Of a stretch of DNA of 64,000 nucleotides, positions 36,738 through 46,145 are shown piece after piece; the stretch's first letter is position 1; every line of letters starts with the position of its first letter. The notes under the pieces are model-generated. The model saw only the letters and a list, made by a program, of their open reading frames with translations, was not told where the DNA came from and did not search any database. The position numbers and the translations under genes were made by a program. Origin of the DNA: Psychrobacter cibarius (GTDB taxonomy: Bacteria > Pseudomonadota > Gammaproteobacteria > Pseudomonadales > Moraxellaceae); the NCBI RefSeq assembly GCF_016107535.1, contig NZ_JABASQ010000005.1:1-64000 (forward strand). Reading direction: 5' to 3'.

Positions 36738-39050
36738 ATGAGTGCCTCCAAAAAAGTTGGCTTTTTTAATCAAGTCAGTACCCAAGTAACCACTATTTTA
36801 TTTATTGCTTTTACGGTCGTACTGGCGGTCGTCGTTTATGTTGTTGATAAAGAGGGCTATGAGAAAATCCGCCTTGAATCTGCAAAATTGGTGGCTGAAC
36901 GTGGCAATACCGCGGTAAATAGTATTTCAGCCGATATCAATCGGGTGATGCGTAGTGCCTTACTACTACAGCAAAGCGCGCAAACCTTGCCCACAGAAGA
37001 AGCAATTTTACAAACCAGTACTGCCAATGCCTTTGATAAGCGTGATTATAATCTTTTGGGTAGTGGTGGCATTTGGCCTGAAAAAGGTGCCCTTGGTGCA
37101 AATACCGCGACCCATCCATTTTTGATGGTGCGTCAAAACGGCAATTATCAAGCGGTGTTGAGCGATCCAAATCCTACCAATCCTTATTATCAAGAAGATT
37201 GGTTTAGCGTCTTAAAACTGCTCAAACCTGAGAGCTGTATTTGGAACCATGTGCGCGCCAGCCAAACCAAAGGCGAGCTGGCGATGAGCTGCGGTGTGGC
37301 AATCGAGCGTGACAATCAGTTTTGGGGTGCCAGTACGGTTAACTTTACGCTGAATCAGCTACAAGAAAACATCGTCAAGTTAAGCGAAAGCTCAGGCTCA
37401 GGCTACATTCTACTCTTGGATAATAGTGACAAGGTGATCGCCTCGTCTAACCCTGAACGCTTAAGCTATATTGATGAGAAAACGGGTACGCCGCTTGATA
37501 TCAAACAAGTCATCAACTCAGACCCTGCTTGGCAACCCGTGCTTGAGTTCTTAGATGTCCAACGTAATGAGATCATCGAACAAGTCGCCGCCAGCGTCTC
37601 ACCGCAAGTCCAACAGGTACTAACCACGCTTGATAAAGCTGAAACTGGTACGGCAAAGGGTTATTATTTGGTGAACTACGCCGCTTACCTGAATAATGGT
37701 GAAAACAAGCAAAACGCCATGGACAGCCGCTTATTACAGAGCTTTGAGTTGACAAAAGACAGTTACTATAACGGCAGTCAAGCCTATGTTTTCGAGATTC
37801 CTGAGACTTATTGGAAGCTGATCGTTGTCCAACCTGATGCTGAAATTAACGCCATTGCTGATAATCTCAGTGAAAACTTGGTTAACTGGATTGCATTAGC
37901 ACTATTGATTACGGCTGGCGTCATTTACTTCATGCTGACCTTCTTAGCATTCAAACCCTTGAAAGAAACCACTGATAAAATCTCTGAAGCGGAAAACTTA
38001 ATTAATAATAAGCAATACAATAAGCTGAGCGAGGTTAAATTCGCAGAAGGTCGCAACGAGATTGGACTGGTGAATGGCTCTATTAATGACCTACTAGACC
38101 GAATCCAGTCTAACGAAGGTAAGCTTGCCAACATTAACCAACAGCTAGAGATTAAAGTCGAAGAACGTACTGCTGAGCTACAAGAAACGCTAAAAGAGCT
38201 GAAAAATTCGCAGCTACAATTGATTCGTTCAGAAAAAATGGCAACGTTGGGACAAATGGTGGCAGGCGTTGCTCATGAAGTGAACACACCTTTATCATAC
38301 GTGCAAAACAACTTGGAGATTATCGGTCAGTTAACTGAGCAATACGAAGAGCTGATTGAATTGGTACAAGGATTAAAAAGCGTTAAAACTGATGCGGCGA
38401 CTGATGGCAAAATTGACAAGCTACTAGCAGATATTATCCGTGCTTCTGATGAAATCCAAGAAGATGACCTATCAGCTGAATTAAAAGAGCTGATTAAAGA
38501 TTCGTTATTTGGCGTCGAGCAAATCACTGAAATGGTACTAAATCTACGTAACTTTGCCCGTCTTGATGAGTCAAAAGTGAAAACCATCGATGTGCGCGAA
38601 TGTATCGAAGCCTCGCTTAAAATCGCTGGCAACTCCATTAGACATCAAGAGATTGTGACTAATTTTGCGCCCACGCCTGAAGTGAAATGCTCACCGTCGC
38701 AAATCAACCAAGTCTTGGTCAATCTACTGAACAATGCCGCGCAAGCCATGGGAGAAAAACCTGATGGCAAGATCGAAGTACGCACCCGTGCCGATGATCA
38801 CCATGTTTATATTGATGTCATCGACAACGGTAAAGGCATGAGTCCAGAAGTTCTCAATCAAATCTTTGAGCCGTTCTTTACGACCAAAGGCGCAGGCGAA
38901 GGCACTGGTCTTGGTATGGCAATCAGCCAGCAAATTATGGAGCAACATAATGGCGATATCAAAGTCGTATCGACCGAAGGCGTTGGCACCACATTTACGT
39001 TAATACTGCCGATTAATAATAACTTAACAGAGCAAAACCTAGTCGCGTAA
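36738..39050 (+). CDS. Sensor histidine kinase with dCache-like domain
   Basis: Membrane sensor of 770 residues from the preferred ATG 36738 (an in-frame codon at 36672 would add 22). TM1 is at about 15-37, then a periplasmic domain of ~340 residues with the dCache-like GIWPEKG, YYQEDWF and LLLDNSDKVIASSNP elements, TM2 at about 380-402, HAMP-like linker and coiled-coil (403-490). The HisKA dimerisation domain carries the phospho-acceptor His513 in AHEVNTPLSYV. The HATPase domain has the N box NLLNNAAQAM near 659-668, DNGKGM and TGLGMAI. The regulator gene follows 79 nt downstream. The ligand is unknown. Confidence 0.92.
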   Translation: MSASKKVGFFNQVSTQVTTILFIAFTVVLAVVVYVVDKEGYEKIRLESAKLVAERGNTAVNSISADINRVMRSALLLQQSAQTLPTEEAILQTSTANAFDKRDYNLLGSGGIWPEKGALGANTATHPFLMVRQNGNYQAVLSDPNPTNPYYQEDWFSVLKLLKPESCIWNHVRASQTKGELAMSCGVAIERDNQFWGASTVNFTLNQLQENIVKLSESSGSGYILLLDNSDKVIASSNPERLSYIDEKTGTPLDIKQVINSDPAWQPVLEFLDVQRNEIIEQVAASVSPQVQQVLTTLDKAETGTAKGYYLVNYAAYLNNGENKQNAMDSRLLQSFELTKDSYYNGSQAYVFEIPETYWKLIVVQPDAEINAIADNLSENLVNWIALALLITAGVIYFMLTFLAFKPLKETTDKISEAENLINNKQYNKLSEVKFAEGRNEIGLVNGSINDLLDRIQSNEGKLANINQQLEIKVEERTAELQETLKELKNSQLQLIRSEKMATLGQMVAGVAHEVNTPLSYVQNNLEIIGQLTEQYEELIELVQGLKSVKTDAATDGKIDKLLADIIRASDEIQEDDLSAELKELIKDSLFGVEQITEMVLNLRNFARLDESKVKTIDVRECIEASLKIAGNSIRHQEIVTNFAPTPEVKCSPSQINQVLVNLLNNAAQAMGEKPDGKIEVRTRADDHHVYIDVIDNGKGMSPEVLNQIFEPFFTTKGAGEGTGLGMAISQQIMEQHNGDIKVVSTEGVGTTFTLILPINNNLTEQNLVA

Positions 39051-39129
39051 GCGCTGGGTCAGCTGCCCTGTTACGTAGAACATATTTAGATATTTAACGA
39101 CTATTATTCATCATCATAAGGATATCATC

Positions 39130-40086
39130 ATGAATGAATTAGAAAATGACTTAACCACAGTTGAAACCAGCGCTGAGTCAAAGCCGAAGTTGGCATTTAT
39201 CGACGATGAACAACGCATTTTACGGTCTATGAAACTGCTGTTTCGTAAGACCCATGACGTCTTTATCACCACCGACCCGACTGAGTATATTGACTATATC
39301 AAGAACAACCATGTACACGTGGCGGTCAGTGACCAGCGGATGCCTGAGCGAGTCGGTGTGGATATCTTACGCGAAGTAAAAGATGTCTCACCGTCCACCA
39401 TGCGTATTTTATTGACGGGCTATGCCGATTTAAACGCGATTATTGGCTCTATTAACGATGGTGAGATTTATCGTTATTTGACTAAGCCTTGTAAATCTGA
39501 AGAGCTGATCACCGTGGTCGGACGTGCAACCGAAATCGCCTTGACCTATAATCCAGACGAAGATGCCGACCAATTCGACAGTTCAGGTAATAAGCAAACG
39601 CTGCTAGTGATCGATGAAACCAATGAGTTGATTGAGCAAATACGTAAGCAATTTTCTCACAGTTATAAAGTACTGCACGCTGAGAGTTTAGAAGAAGCGT
39701 ACGATTATTTGGCGAATGAAGATATCGGTGTTTGTATCACCGATATCAATGTCAGCGGTGAGAATATCGCGCCGATTATCTTTACCTTAAAACAAGATGC
39801 GCCGCATTTGGTGGTTTTGGTACAGACTGAATTTCAAGATGCTGGCTTGCTGATTGATTTGATTAATAAAGGTCAGGTTTATCGCTGCTTACCGAAACCG
39901 ATGCGCGCCAGCCTGCTTGAAATTAGCGTCAACCGTGCTTTTCAGCATCATGCGAAACTGAAAGCTAGCCCTGACTTGGTCAAACGCTATGAAGTCGAGC
40001 ATGACCCTGAAAACGACGTTCGTATTGATTTAAGCAGTCGCGTACGTAGCCTTATTGGCAAATTGCGTAAGCGTTTCTCTTTATAA
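39130..40086 (+). CDS. Twin-receiver response regulator without output domain
   Basis: 318 residues. The first receiver (about 18-140) is complete: acidic pair Asp25-Asp26, phospho-acceptor Asp68 in VSDQRMP, Thr96 and Lys119 in LTKPC. The second (about 155-275) is a degenerate receiver, with Asp161 alone in LLVIDET, a likely Asp205 in CITDINVS and KP at 256-257. A basic C-terminal tail (~40 residues) follows; no HTH, HD-GYP, GGDEF or other output domain is seen. RpfG-like first receivers often end in HD-GYP, absent here. It probably works by protein contact, downstream of the adjacent kinase. The leader has AAGGAT before ATG. Confidence 0.9.
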   Translation: MNELENDLTTVETSAESKPKLAFIDDEQRILRSMKLLFRKTHDVFITTDPTEYIDYIKNNHVHVAVSDQRMPERVGVDILREVKDVSPSTMRILLTGYADLNAIIGSINDGEIYRYLTKPCKSEELITVVGRATEIALTYNPDEDADQFDSSGNKQTLLVIDETNELIEQIRKQFSHSYKVLHAESLEEAYDYLANEDIGVCITDINVSGENIAPIIFTLKQDAPHLVVLVQTEFQDAGLLIDLINKGQVYRCLPKPMRASLLEISVNRAFQHHAKLKASPDLVKRYEVEHDPENDVRIDLSSRVRSLIGKLRKRFSL

Positions 40087-40131
40087 GTCCATAAAACCGA
40101 ATAAGCACAAAAGACTACCGTCTCAATCAAC

Positions 40132-40167
40132 AAAACCTCTATTTCAATATTGAAGTAGAGGTTTTTT
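40132..40167 (+). terminator. Terminator of the two-component operon
   Basis: An 11-bp stem with one G-T pair (centre 40147-40150) is flanked by AAAA and TTTTTT, 46 nt past the regulator stop. Confidence 0.9.
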
Positions 40168-40272
40168 GTTTTGGACTTTTTAACGACCTTTTTGACTAAA
40201 ATCACCAACGTGCTACATTAAGTCGATCATTATTAAAATCATTTTAAAATAACTATTTAATAAGGAATAACC

Positions 40273-41214
40273 ATGCGCGCGGTTTTTTTAGATAAAGGCA
40301 CTTTTTCTGATGGCATCGACTTGCCAGCTCCAGCAGGCATCAGCGACTACCTCACTTATGATGATACCCCAAAAGATGCTGCTGTTATTATAGAGCGCTG
40401 CAAAGACGCCGACATCATTATTACCAATAAAGTGCAAATCAGCGCTGAAGTGATAAGTAAATTGCCCAAGCTCAAGCTCATTCAACTGACCGCTACTGGT
40501 ATGAACAACGTCGATCAAGACGCTTGTGTTGAGCACCATGTGGCGCTTTATAACGTCGCAGGTTATGCAGTCAAAAGTGTGCCCGAACATACCTTTATGC
40601 TCATGCTCAACGCCATGCGCGCGGGTATTTATTATCATCAAAAAGTCGCTGATGGCACATGGCAGGCAAACGGTAATTTTTGCCTACTGGATATTCCGCT
40701 GATAGATTTGGAAGATAAAACACTAGGTATTATTGGCGTTGGCACTATTGGCAAACGCGTGACCGATATTGCTCGTGCCTTTGGAATGACAGTATTGTGG
40801 GCGGAGCAGCAAGGACGCGCACCGCGCAATGACGACTATACTGCGTTTGACGACGTACTGGCACAGTCTGATGTACTGAGCTTGCATTGCCCATTAAACG
40901 AGAAAACTCAGCACCTGATTAATGCAGATACTTTAGCAAAAATGGTCAAACAGCCGCTCATCGTCAATGTCGCTCGTGGTGGCATCGTGGATAGCCAAGC
41001 GCTGACTGATGCCATTAACAATGAGCAAATCATCGGCTACGCCAGCGACGTTTTTGAGCAAGAGCCTATCACCGCTGACGACCCTTTATTGACCATTGCC
41101 AAGCATCCGCGCGTTATATTTAGCCCGCATAATGCGTGGGGCAGCAAAAGTGCACAACAAACCTTGTGGCAGATCTTAAGCAAACAAGTTACTGATTTTA
41201 TTAATAGCCATTAA
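40273..41214 (+). CDS. D-2-hydroxyacid dehydrogenase
   Basis: NAD(P)-dependent dehydrogenase of 313 residues, closest to the hydroxypyruvate/glyoxylate reductase (glycerate dehydrogenase) branch. The Rossmann motif is GIIGVGTIGKR at 152-162. Catalytic residues are Arg235 in NVARGGIV, Glu264 in FEQEPI and His286 in FSPHNAWGS; His-Asn-Ala-Trp replaces the commoner HIAWAS-type sequence and fits the HprA-like branch. AAGGAATAACC precedes the start. The exact substrate (hydroxypyruvate, glyoxylate, phosphoglycerate) is not fixed by sequence. It is convergent with the monooxygenase gene. Confidence 0.88.
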   Translation: MRAVFLDKGTFSDGIDLPAPAGISDYLTYDDTPKDAAVIIERCKDADIIITNKVQISAEVISKLPKLKLIQLTATGMNNVDQDACVEHHVALYNVAGYAVKSVPEHTFMLMLNAMRAGIYYHQKVADGTWQANGNFCLLDIPLIDLEDKTLGIIGVGTIGKRVTDIARAFGMTVLWAEQQGRAPRNDDYTAFDDVLAQSDVLSLHCPLNEKTQHLINADTLAKMVKQPLIVNVARGGIVDSQALTDAINNEQIIGYASDVFEQEPITADDPLLTIAKHPRVIFSPHNAWGSKSAQQTLWQILSKQVTDFINSH

Positions 41215-41261
41215 AAATAGCCATTAAAAAACATTTAGCAAATGACTGTAACCAAGCGACC

Positions 41262-42887
41262 TTAACGACTAAAACGTAACCAATCATCTTTTATTTTGCG
41301 ATGTTTGAGCATGATGCGGTCGCTGAGATAGTTGTTTGTCACCCGCCAAGGATATATATCGCCTTGCTTGGGTAGCTCGTGTTGAGCGCGCTTGACATAT
41401 CCTGAGGATAGCGCGCCCATCACCGTATCTGTCTGCGTAAGCGCTTTGGCATCTTTAGTCTGTGCTTGTGGCAATACCACTTGATAGCGATGCTGATGCA
41501 TATATCCCAGCAGTCGCATCACATACTGACACGCCAAATCGATTTTTAGCGTCCATGAGGCGTTGGTATAGCCAAATAGCGCCACCATATTTGGTATATC
41601 TTCAATCATGACCGCTTTATAAGTCATGCGCGAACCAATATCTATCGCCTGCCCGTCAATATATACTTTGGCACCGCCGAGCATTTGTAGCTTTAATCCT
41701 GTCGCTGTGACGATGATATCAGCATCGAGATGCTTGCCAGAATCAAGCATAATGCCTGTCTTGGTAAAATGGCTGATTTGATCGGTGACGACGCTGGCGC
41801 GTTTGCCATGCAATGCTTTGAATAAATCACTGTCTGGCACCGCACATATCCGCTGATCCCAAGGATTATAGTTCGGTACAAAATGCGCCACATCGATACC
41901 GCTACCTTTTAGCTCTGTTTTGACACCGCGTTTTAATAACGCTTTCATAAGCTTGGGTGCCAATATAGCCGCTCGATAAGTACCTTGTTGAATCAATACA
42001 TTACGAGTACGCAGCACCGTATAAGCCTGCTCTTTCGACAACGGTGAAAATTTACCTGCTAGCCAATCAAGCGTATAATCATCGCCCGGTACACTTGCCA
42101 CATACGTGGGAGAACGCTGTAACATAGTGACGTGACGCGCGCATTGCCCACCTTTTTCATCCACCAAAGCTGGCAGCAATGTCATCGCTGTGGCACCGCT
42201 ACCGATAATAACTACCTTCTTATCGTCATAATCCACATTTTGCCAATGCTGCGGATGAATGATCTCACCTTGAAAATCTGCTTCTTTATTAAAAGAAGGA
42301 CGATAACCTTGTTCATAATCATAGTAACCCGTGGCGCCAACGACGAACTTTGCCGTTACCGTAAACACCTCACCGCTGGCATGATTTTTTACCATCGCCG
42401 TCCATTGTTGATGGCTACCTGACCAAGACAACTGCTGCACCTCGTGCTGATAGCGAATATGTTCGCTGATACCAAACTCACGCGCCGTATCAGCAATATA
42501 GTTTTTAATATCACCGCCTTTTGCCAAAATCCTGTGATTTAGCCATGGTCTGAAACTGTAGCCAAACGTCAAGGCATCAGAGTCAGAGCGGATGCCTGGA
42601 TAGGTGAATAAATCCCATGTACCACCCAAATCTGCTCGTTTTTCTAATACCAAAAACCGCTGTGCACTTTTCTGTTGTTGCTTTGATGATTTGCGTTTCT
42701 GCTTACCTGGATTTTTATGACCAAACAGTCCTTTGTGTTTTTGCTGCTGCAATCGGCACGCCATACCAATACCAGTAATTCCTGCACCGATAATCAGTAC
42801 TTCATAATCCACTGGTGTGTCTGAGAGTGCCGCTTGAGGTTTGAAGCGTTTCTTAACTGCCTGTTTGGCTGCCGTCATATCAAGCAT
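41262..42887 (-). CDS. Flavin monooxygenase, Baeyer-Villiger type
   Basis: FAD- and NADPH-dependent monooxygenase of 541 residues from ATG 42887, which has AAGGAAC 6-7 nt upstream; an in-frame codon at 42974 lies inside rluA and would add 29. FAD Rossmann motif GAGITGIG at 34-41, NADPH Rossmann motif GSGATA at 229-234 and the BVMO fingerprint FQGEIIHPQHW at 205-215 are present. GGTWDLFTYPGIRSDSD follows as in the family. Residues about 51-77 form a Lys/Gln-rich insertion between the first strand and LEKR, unusual for the fold. The substrate (ketone or aldehyde) is unknown. rluA upstream may be co-transcribed. Confidence 0.9.
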   Translation of the reverse strand: MLDMTAAKQAVKKRFKPQAALSDTPVDYEVLIIGAGITGIGMACRLQQQKHKGLFGHKNPGKQKRKSSKQQQKSAQRFLVLEKRADLGGTWDLFTYPGIRSDSDALTFGYSFRPWLNHRILAKGGDIKNYIADTAREFGISEHIRYQHEVQQLSWSGSHQQWTAMVKNHASGEVFTVTAKFVVGATGYYDYEQGYRPSFNKEADFQGEIIHPQHWQNVDYDDKKVVIIGSGATAMTLLPALVDEKGGQCARHVTMLQRSPTYVASVPGDDYTLDWLAGKFSPLSKEQAYTVLRTRNVLIQQGTYRAAILAPKLMKALLKRGVKTELKGSGIDVAHFVPNYNPWDQRICAVPDSDLFKALHGKRASVVTDQISHFTKTGIMLDSGKHLDADIIVTATGLKLQMLGGAKVYIDGQAIDIGSRMTYKAVMIEDIPNMVALFGYTNASWTLKIDLACQYVMRLLGYMHQHRYQVVLPQAQTKDAKALTQTDTVMGALSSGYVKRAQHELPKQGDIYPWRVTNNYLSDRIMLKHRKIKDDWLRFSR

Positions 42888-42940
42888 AATACGTTCCTTG
42901 TTTTTGCATGATGGGTTTAAAAAATTTGACATAAATCCAT

Positions 42941-43654
42941 TTAAAAAGGGCTTGGGCTTTCCCAATCCATCCACGCACCAAGCGTAGGATGCTTGAGACG
43001 CAATTGCTGAGCATGGAGATTAAGCCTTGGCGCAATCGCTAAAGCTGTACCTTCTGCATAAATAGGATCGCCAATCATCACATGACCCACATGCACCATA
43101 TGGACGCGCAGCTGATGACTACGACCGGTGACAGGCTTTAGCATTACGCGCGTGACTGTCTGACCGTTGCATTGCTCATGGCTGATGACTTCATATAAAG
43201 TTAAGGCATGCTTTGACCAGCTAGGATCGATAATATGGCGCGGTTTCGTCTCTGGCTCATAGCGCACTGGTATGGATATCTCACCCGTTGCGCCGACACG
43301 CTCCCACTCTCCAAAGACGCGTGCCTGATATTTTTTTTGTGGCAAACGTTCAATGAATTGCTTACTAATATGGGTTTGCGCGGCAGCATTCTTGGCAAAA
43401 ATGAGCAGCCCTGAGGTATCCATATCCAGACGATGAATCAGCTTGACTGCGGGATTGGCACGCTCAAGTCTCGCCAGCAAACTGACCTTGAGCGTTTTGC
43501 CATCGACACTCAACAGACCTACAGGCTTATCAACCACCCAAATATCATCATCTTCGTAGACAGTAATCTGTTGCGCAAATGCTTGAAAAAACTCAAGCGG
43601 ATAGGCGTTTTCTTGAGCATTGAGGGCGTTGACTTCTTCAGCAGTAAAAGGCAT
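42941..43654 (-). CDS. rluA: Pseudouridine synthase RluA
   Basis: Isomerises U746 of 23S rRNA and U32 of several tRNAs in E. coli. The product is 237 residues from ATG 43654; a GTG at 43666 would add four, and neither has a clear ribosome site. The catalytic Asp77 lies in HRLDMDTSGLL. KPVTGRSHQLRVHM and DPIYAEG are the other family motifs, and APRLNLHAQQL follows. The size and the absence of an S4 domain fit RluA rather than RluC or RluD (which are ~320 residues). The downstream monooxygenase starts 54 nt later. Confidence 0.88.
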   Translation of the reverse strand: MPFTAEEVNALNAQENAYPLEFFQAFAQQITVYEDDDIWVVDKPVGLLSVDGKTLKVSLLARLERANPAVKLIHRLDMDTSGLLIFAKNAAAQTHISKQFIERLPQKKYQARVFGEWERVGATGEISIPVRYEPETKPRHIIDPSWSKHALTLYEVISHEQCNGQTVTRVMLKPVTGRSHQLRVHMVHVGHVMIGDPIYAEGTALAIAPRLNLHAQQLRLKHPTLGAWMDWESPSPF

Positions 43655-43666
43655 AAAAATGGGCAC

Positions 43667-44023
43667 TTATATAAAGGGGCTTGAATGATTAATGAGCTTG
43701 CATATGAAAGCTGTCTTAAGTGGTAGATATTAGAGTATAGATATAGTGTTATAAACCGCTTATTTTTGAGCAAAAGACACAGACGGGATTATCAAGTGAC
43801 AGATAACACCATGCCTGTGTCGTTATGTGTCGATTTATTGTGCTAATCGTAATTGTTAAACAATTTAACCAGCCTGCATCTGTTAACCCTGAGCAAACAT
43901 GTTAATATAATGGCACATTTTAACCACTTCTAAACGCTTCTTTGGTCACTCATCATTCTATTATGCAACAAATATATTAGTTGATGGATGGCGATAGAAA
44001 TAATAAAACAAGAGAGATAAATT
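43667..44023. other. Intergenic region, trxA promoter side
   Basis: 357 bases between divergent rluA and trxA. The only clear signal is the promoter-like pair at 43883-43911. No gene or RNA is seen. Confidence 0.5.
43883..43911 (+). promoter_or_regulatory. Candidate sigma-70 promoter of trxA
   Basis: TTAACC and a perfect TATAAT separated by 17 nt. The -35 matches four of six consensus bases. It predicts a leader of about 105 nt before trxA ATG 44024. Confidence 0.55.
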
Positions 44024-44350
44024 ATGTCAGACCTTATTTTACATACTACCGATGCCGACTTTGACAAAGACGTATTGCAATCAGATGTGCCAGTGTTGGT
44101 AGACTTCTGGGCAGCATGGTGTGGTCCTTGTAAAGCAATCGCCCCTATTTTAGAAGATCTAGCCACTGAGTACCAAGACAAAGTTAAAATCGTCAAAGTT
44201 GATGTGGATAGCAACCCACAAGCAGCCAGCCGTTTTGGTATCCGTAATATCCCAACGCTATTTGTCTTTAAAGATGGCGAAAAAGTTGACTCAGTGATGG
44301 GTCTACAGCCAAAAGCTGAATTGGCAAAAGTGTTAGACAAGCATCTCTAA
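44024..44350 (+). CDS. trxA: Thioredoxin 1
   Basis: Cytosolic disulfide reductase of 108 residues, exactly the usual size. The active site WCGPC is at 32-36 in FWAAWCGPCKAIAP. The cis-proline lies in RNIPTLFVFKDG, and the conserved Asp26 region is PVLVDFWA. Ribosome site AGAGAG is 8-12 nt upstream. As in many Gammaproteobacteria it stands just before rho, but a strong terminator separates the two. Confidence 0.97.
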   Translation: MSDLILHTTDADFDKDVLQSDVPVLVDFWAAWCGPCKAIAPILEDLATEYQDKVKIVKVDVDSNPQAASRFGIRNIPTLFVFKDGEKVDSVMGLQPKAELAKVLDKHL

Positions 44351-44404
44351 GTCGAGACTTGCTCGTTTTGCATAAGCATTCTAAAGAGACAGCAACACCG
44401 TCGA

Positions 44405-44439
44405 AAAAGTCATTATCTAACGTAGATAGTGGCTTTTTT
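44405..44439 (+). terminator. Terminator of trxA
   Basis: A 15-position stem, continuous with two G-T pairs (44405-44419 with 44423-44437), runs into a T6 tract, 55 nt after the trxA stop. Confidence 0.85.
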
Positions 44440-44491
44440 GCTTGTTTTTTATGCAAAAAACTCAATTAGACGACTTTTTTGGCAAAATTTA

Positions 44492-44521
44492 TTGACAATG
44501 CTATTGTGAAGACCGTATAGT
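44492..44521 (+). promoter_or_regulatory. Sigma-70 promoter of rho
   Basis: A perfect TTGACA and a TATAGT (five of six) separated by 18 nt. It predicts a start near 44528 and a leader of roughly 350 nt before rho. Confidence 0.7.
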
Positions 44522-44876
44522 CTGCTGACAACAGAAAACTAACGGTTTTCCTAACTGTCTTATCGCTATTCTCCTCGTGTTTATCAACAAAAACACAATC
44601 GTCGTTATAAACACCATTGCTGAACGAAATGACTAAACACAATTACTGATATTGAGTTTTTGACGCAGACTCTTATGTAGACTTCTTTATCCTTATTTCT
44701 TATTACCTTGCATAAACGATTGCAATTCGTATATAAGCTGACACGTAATATCCAAACTACATAAATCCAGCTCTGTGCACGCACCCTCTATCACCATACT
44801 ATCGTTGTTTTAATCACTGTCGTGACTTGTGCTGCTAATGGCATCTCTCATCTGATCAATTGCTAATGACCTATCT

Positions 44877-46145
44877 ATGAATCTTACTGAATTAAAGAAA
44901 AAATCAATCGCTGAGCTATTGGCTATCGCCAAAGAAATGGGTCTTGATAATATGGCGCGTAGCCGTAAACAAGACATTATCTTTGCTATCCTAAAAACCC
45001 ATGCGCGGAACGGTGAAGCCATTTATGGTGACGGCGTACTTGAGGTTCTTCCGGATGGTTTTGGCTTTTTACGCTCATCAGAAGGCTCATACTTAGCCGG
45101 TCCTGATGACATTTATGTCAGCCCTAGCCAAATTCGCCGCTTTAGTCTCAAGACGGGTGATAGTATCGCTGGTACGATTCGTCCACCAAAAGATTCTGAA
45201 CGTTATTTTGCGTTATTAAAAGTTGGCGAAATCAACTTTGATACCCCAGATCGCTCACGTCATAAGCTTATCTTCGAAAACCTGACACCTCTATTCCCAA
45301 CTGAGCATTTAAAACTCGAGCTTGGTAACGGCACTACTGAAGATCTTACGGGTCGTATTATCGATCTAATCGCGCCGATTGGTAAAGGTCAGCGTTCTAT
45401 CATCGTCGCACCGCCAAAAGCGGGTAAAACGATGCTGCTACAGACCATCGCTCAGTCGATTACTCGTAATAACCCTGAATGCTACTTAATTGTCCTATTG
45501 ATTGATGAGCGTCCAGAAGAAGTCACCGAAATGGTACGTACGGTACGCGGTGAAGTGGTTGCCTCTACCTTTGATGAGCCGCCACAGCGTCATGTACAAG
45601 TCGCTGAAATGGTTATCGAAAAAGCCAAACGTTTGGTCGAGCACAAACAAGACGTGGTTATTTTACTGGATTCGATTACTCGTTTGGCGCGTGCTTATAA
45701 CACGGTCATACCATCGTCAGGTAAAGTATTGACGGGTGGTTTGGATGCCAATGCGTTAGAACGCCCAAAACGCTTCTTCGGTGCTGCTCGTAATGTTGAA
45801 GAAGGTGGCAGTTTGACCATTATTGCCAGTGCCCTTATCGATACGGGTAGTAAAATGGACAGCGTTATCTTTGAAGAATTCAAAGGTACTGGTAACCAAG
45901 AGATTACGCTTGAGCGTGATTTGGCTGAAAAACGTGTCTTCCCTGCGATTAATATCAAAAAATCTGGTACACGCCGTGAAGAGCGTCTGCTTGATGAAGA
46001 TAAACTGCGCAAGGTTTGGATTTTACGCAAGCTATTACAGCCGATGGATGGTGTACAAGCCACTGAGTTCTTGTTGGATCGCTTAAAAGAAGCGAAAACC
46101 AATGATGAATTCTTTGAGCAGATGAAACGCAAATCACAGAACTAA
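44877..46145 (+). CDS. rho: Transcription termination factor Rho
   Basis: Hexameric RNA-dependent ATPase that terminates transcription. Length is 422 residues (E. coli 419). The N-terminal domain begins [15 protein letters not shown]. The CSP-like RNA-binding domain includes [13 protein letters not shown] and [13 protein letters not shown]. Walker A is APPKAGKTM near 178-186, Walker B is [16 protein letters not shown], and the Q- and R-loop segment ends in [11 protein letters not shown]. All functional regions are present. The start lacks a good ribosome site, and a long leader precedes it. E. coli rho is autoregulated by attenuation in its leader; the same could hold here. Confidence 0.97.
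   Translation: MNLTELKKKSIAELLAIAKEMGLDNMARSRKQDIIFAILKTHARNGEAIYGDGVLEVLPDGFGFLRSSEGSYLAGPDDIYVSPSQIRRFSLKTGDSIAGTIRPPKDSERYFALLKVGEINFDTPDRSRHKLIFENLTPLFPTEHLKLELGNGTTEDLTGRIIDLIAPIGKGQRSIIVAPPKAGKTMLLQTIAQSITRNNPECYLIVLLIDERPEEVTEMVRTVRGEVVASTFDEPPQRHVQVAEMVIEKAKRLVEHKQDVVILLDSITRLARAYNTVIPSSGKVLTGGLDANALERPKRFFGAARNVEEGGSLTIIASALIDTGSKMDSVIFEEFKGTGNQEITLERDLAEKRVFPAINIKKSGTRREERLLDEDKLRKVWILRKLLQPMDGVQATEFLLDRLKEAKTNDEFFEQMKRKSQN

Larger units (their letters stand above)
44351..44876. other. trxA-rho intergenic region and rho leader
   Basis: 526 bases containing the trxA terminator, a near-consensus promoter and a leader of about 350 nt. A small GAAAAC-TAACG-GTTTTC hairpin lies at 44535-44551. 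No convincing leader peptide with a ribosome site is seen. Confidence 0.55.

Noticed and set aside
44440-44876. RhoL-like leader peptide
   Set aside because: Short frames exist, but none has a ribosome site or resembles the E. coli leader peptide.
45695-46132. Antisense frame opposite rho
   Set aside because: Shadow of the rho codon bias; Ser/Arg-rich product without domain features.
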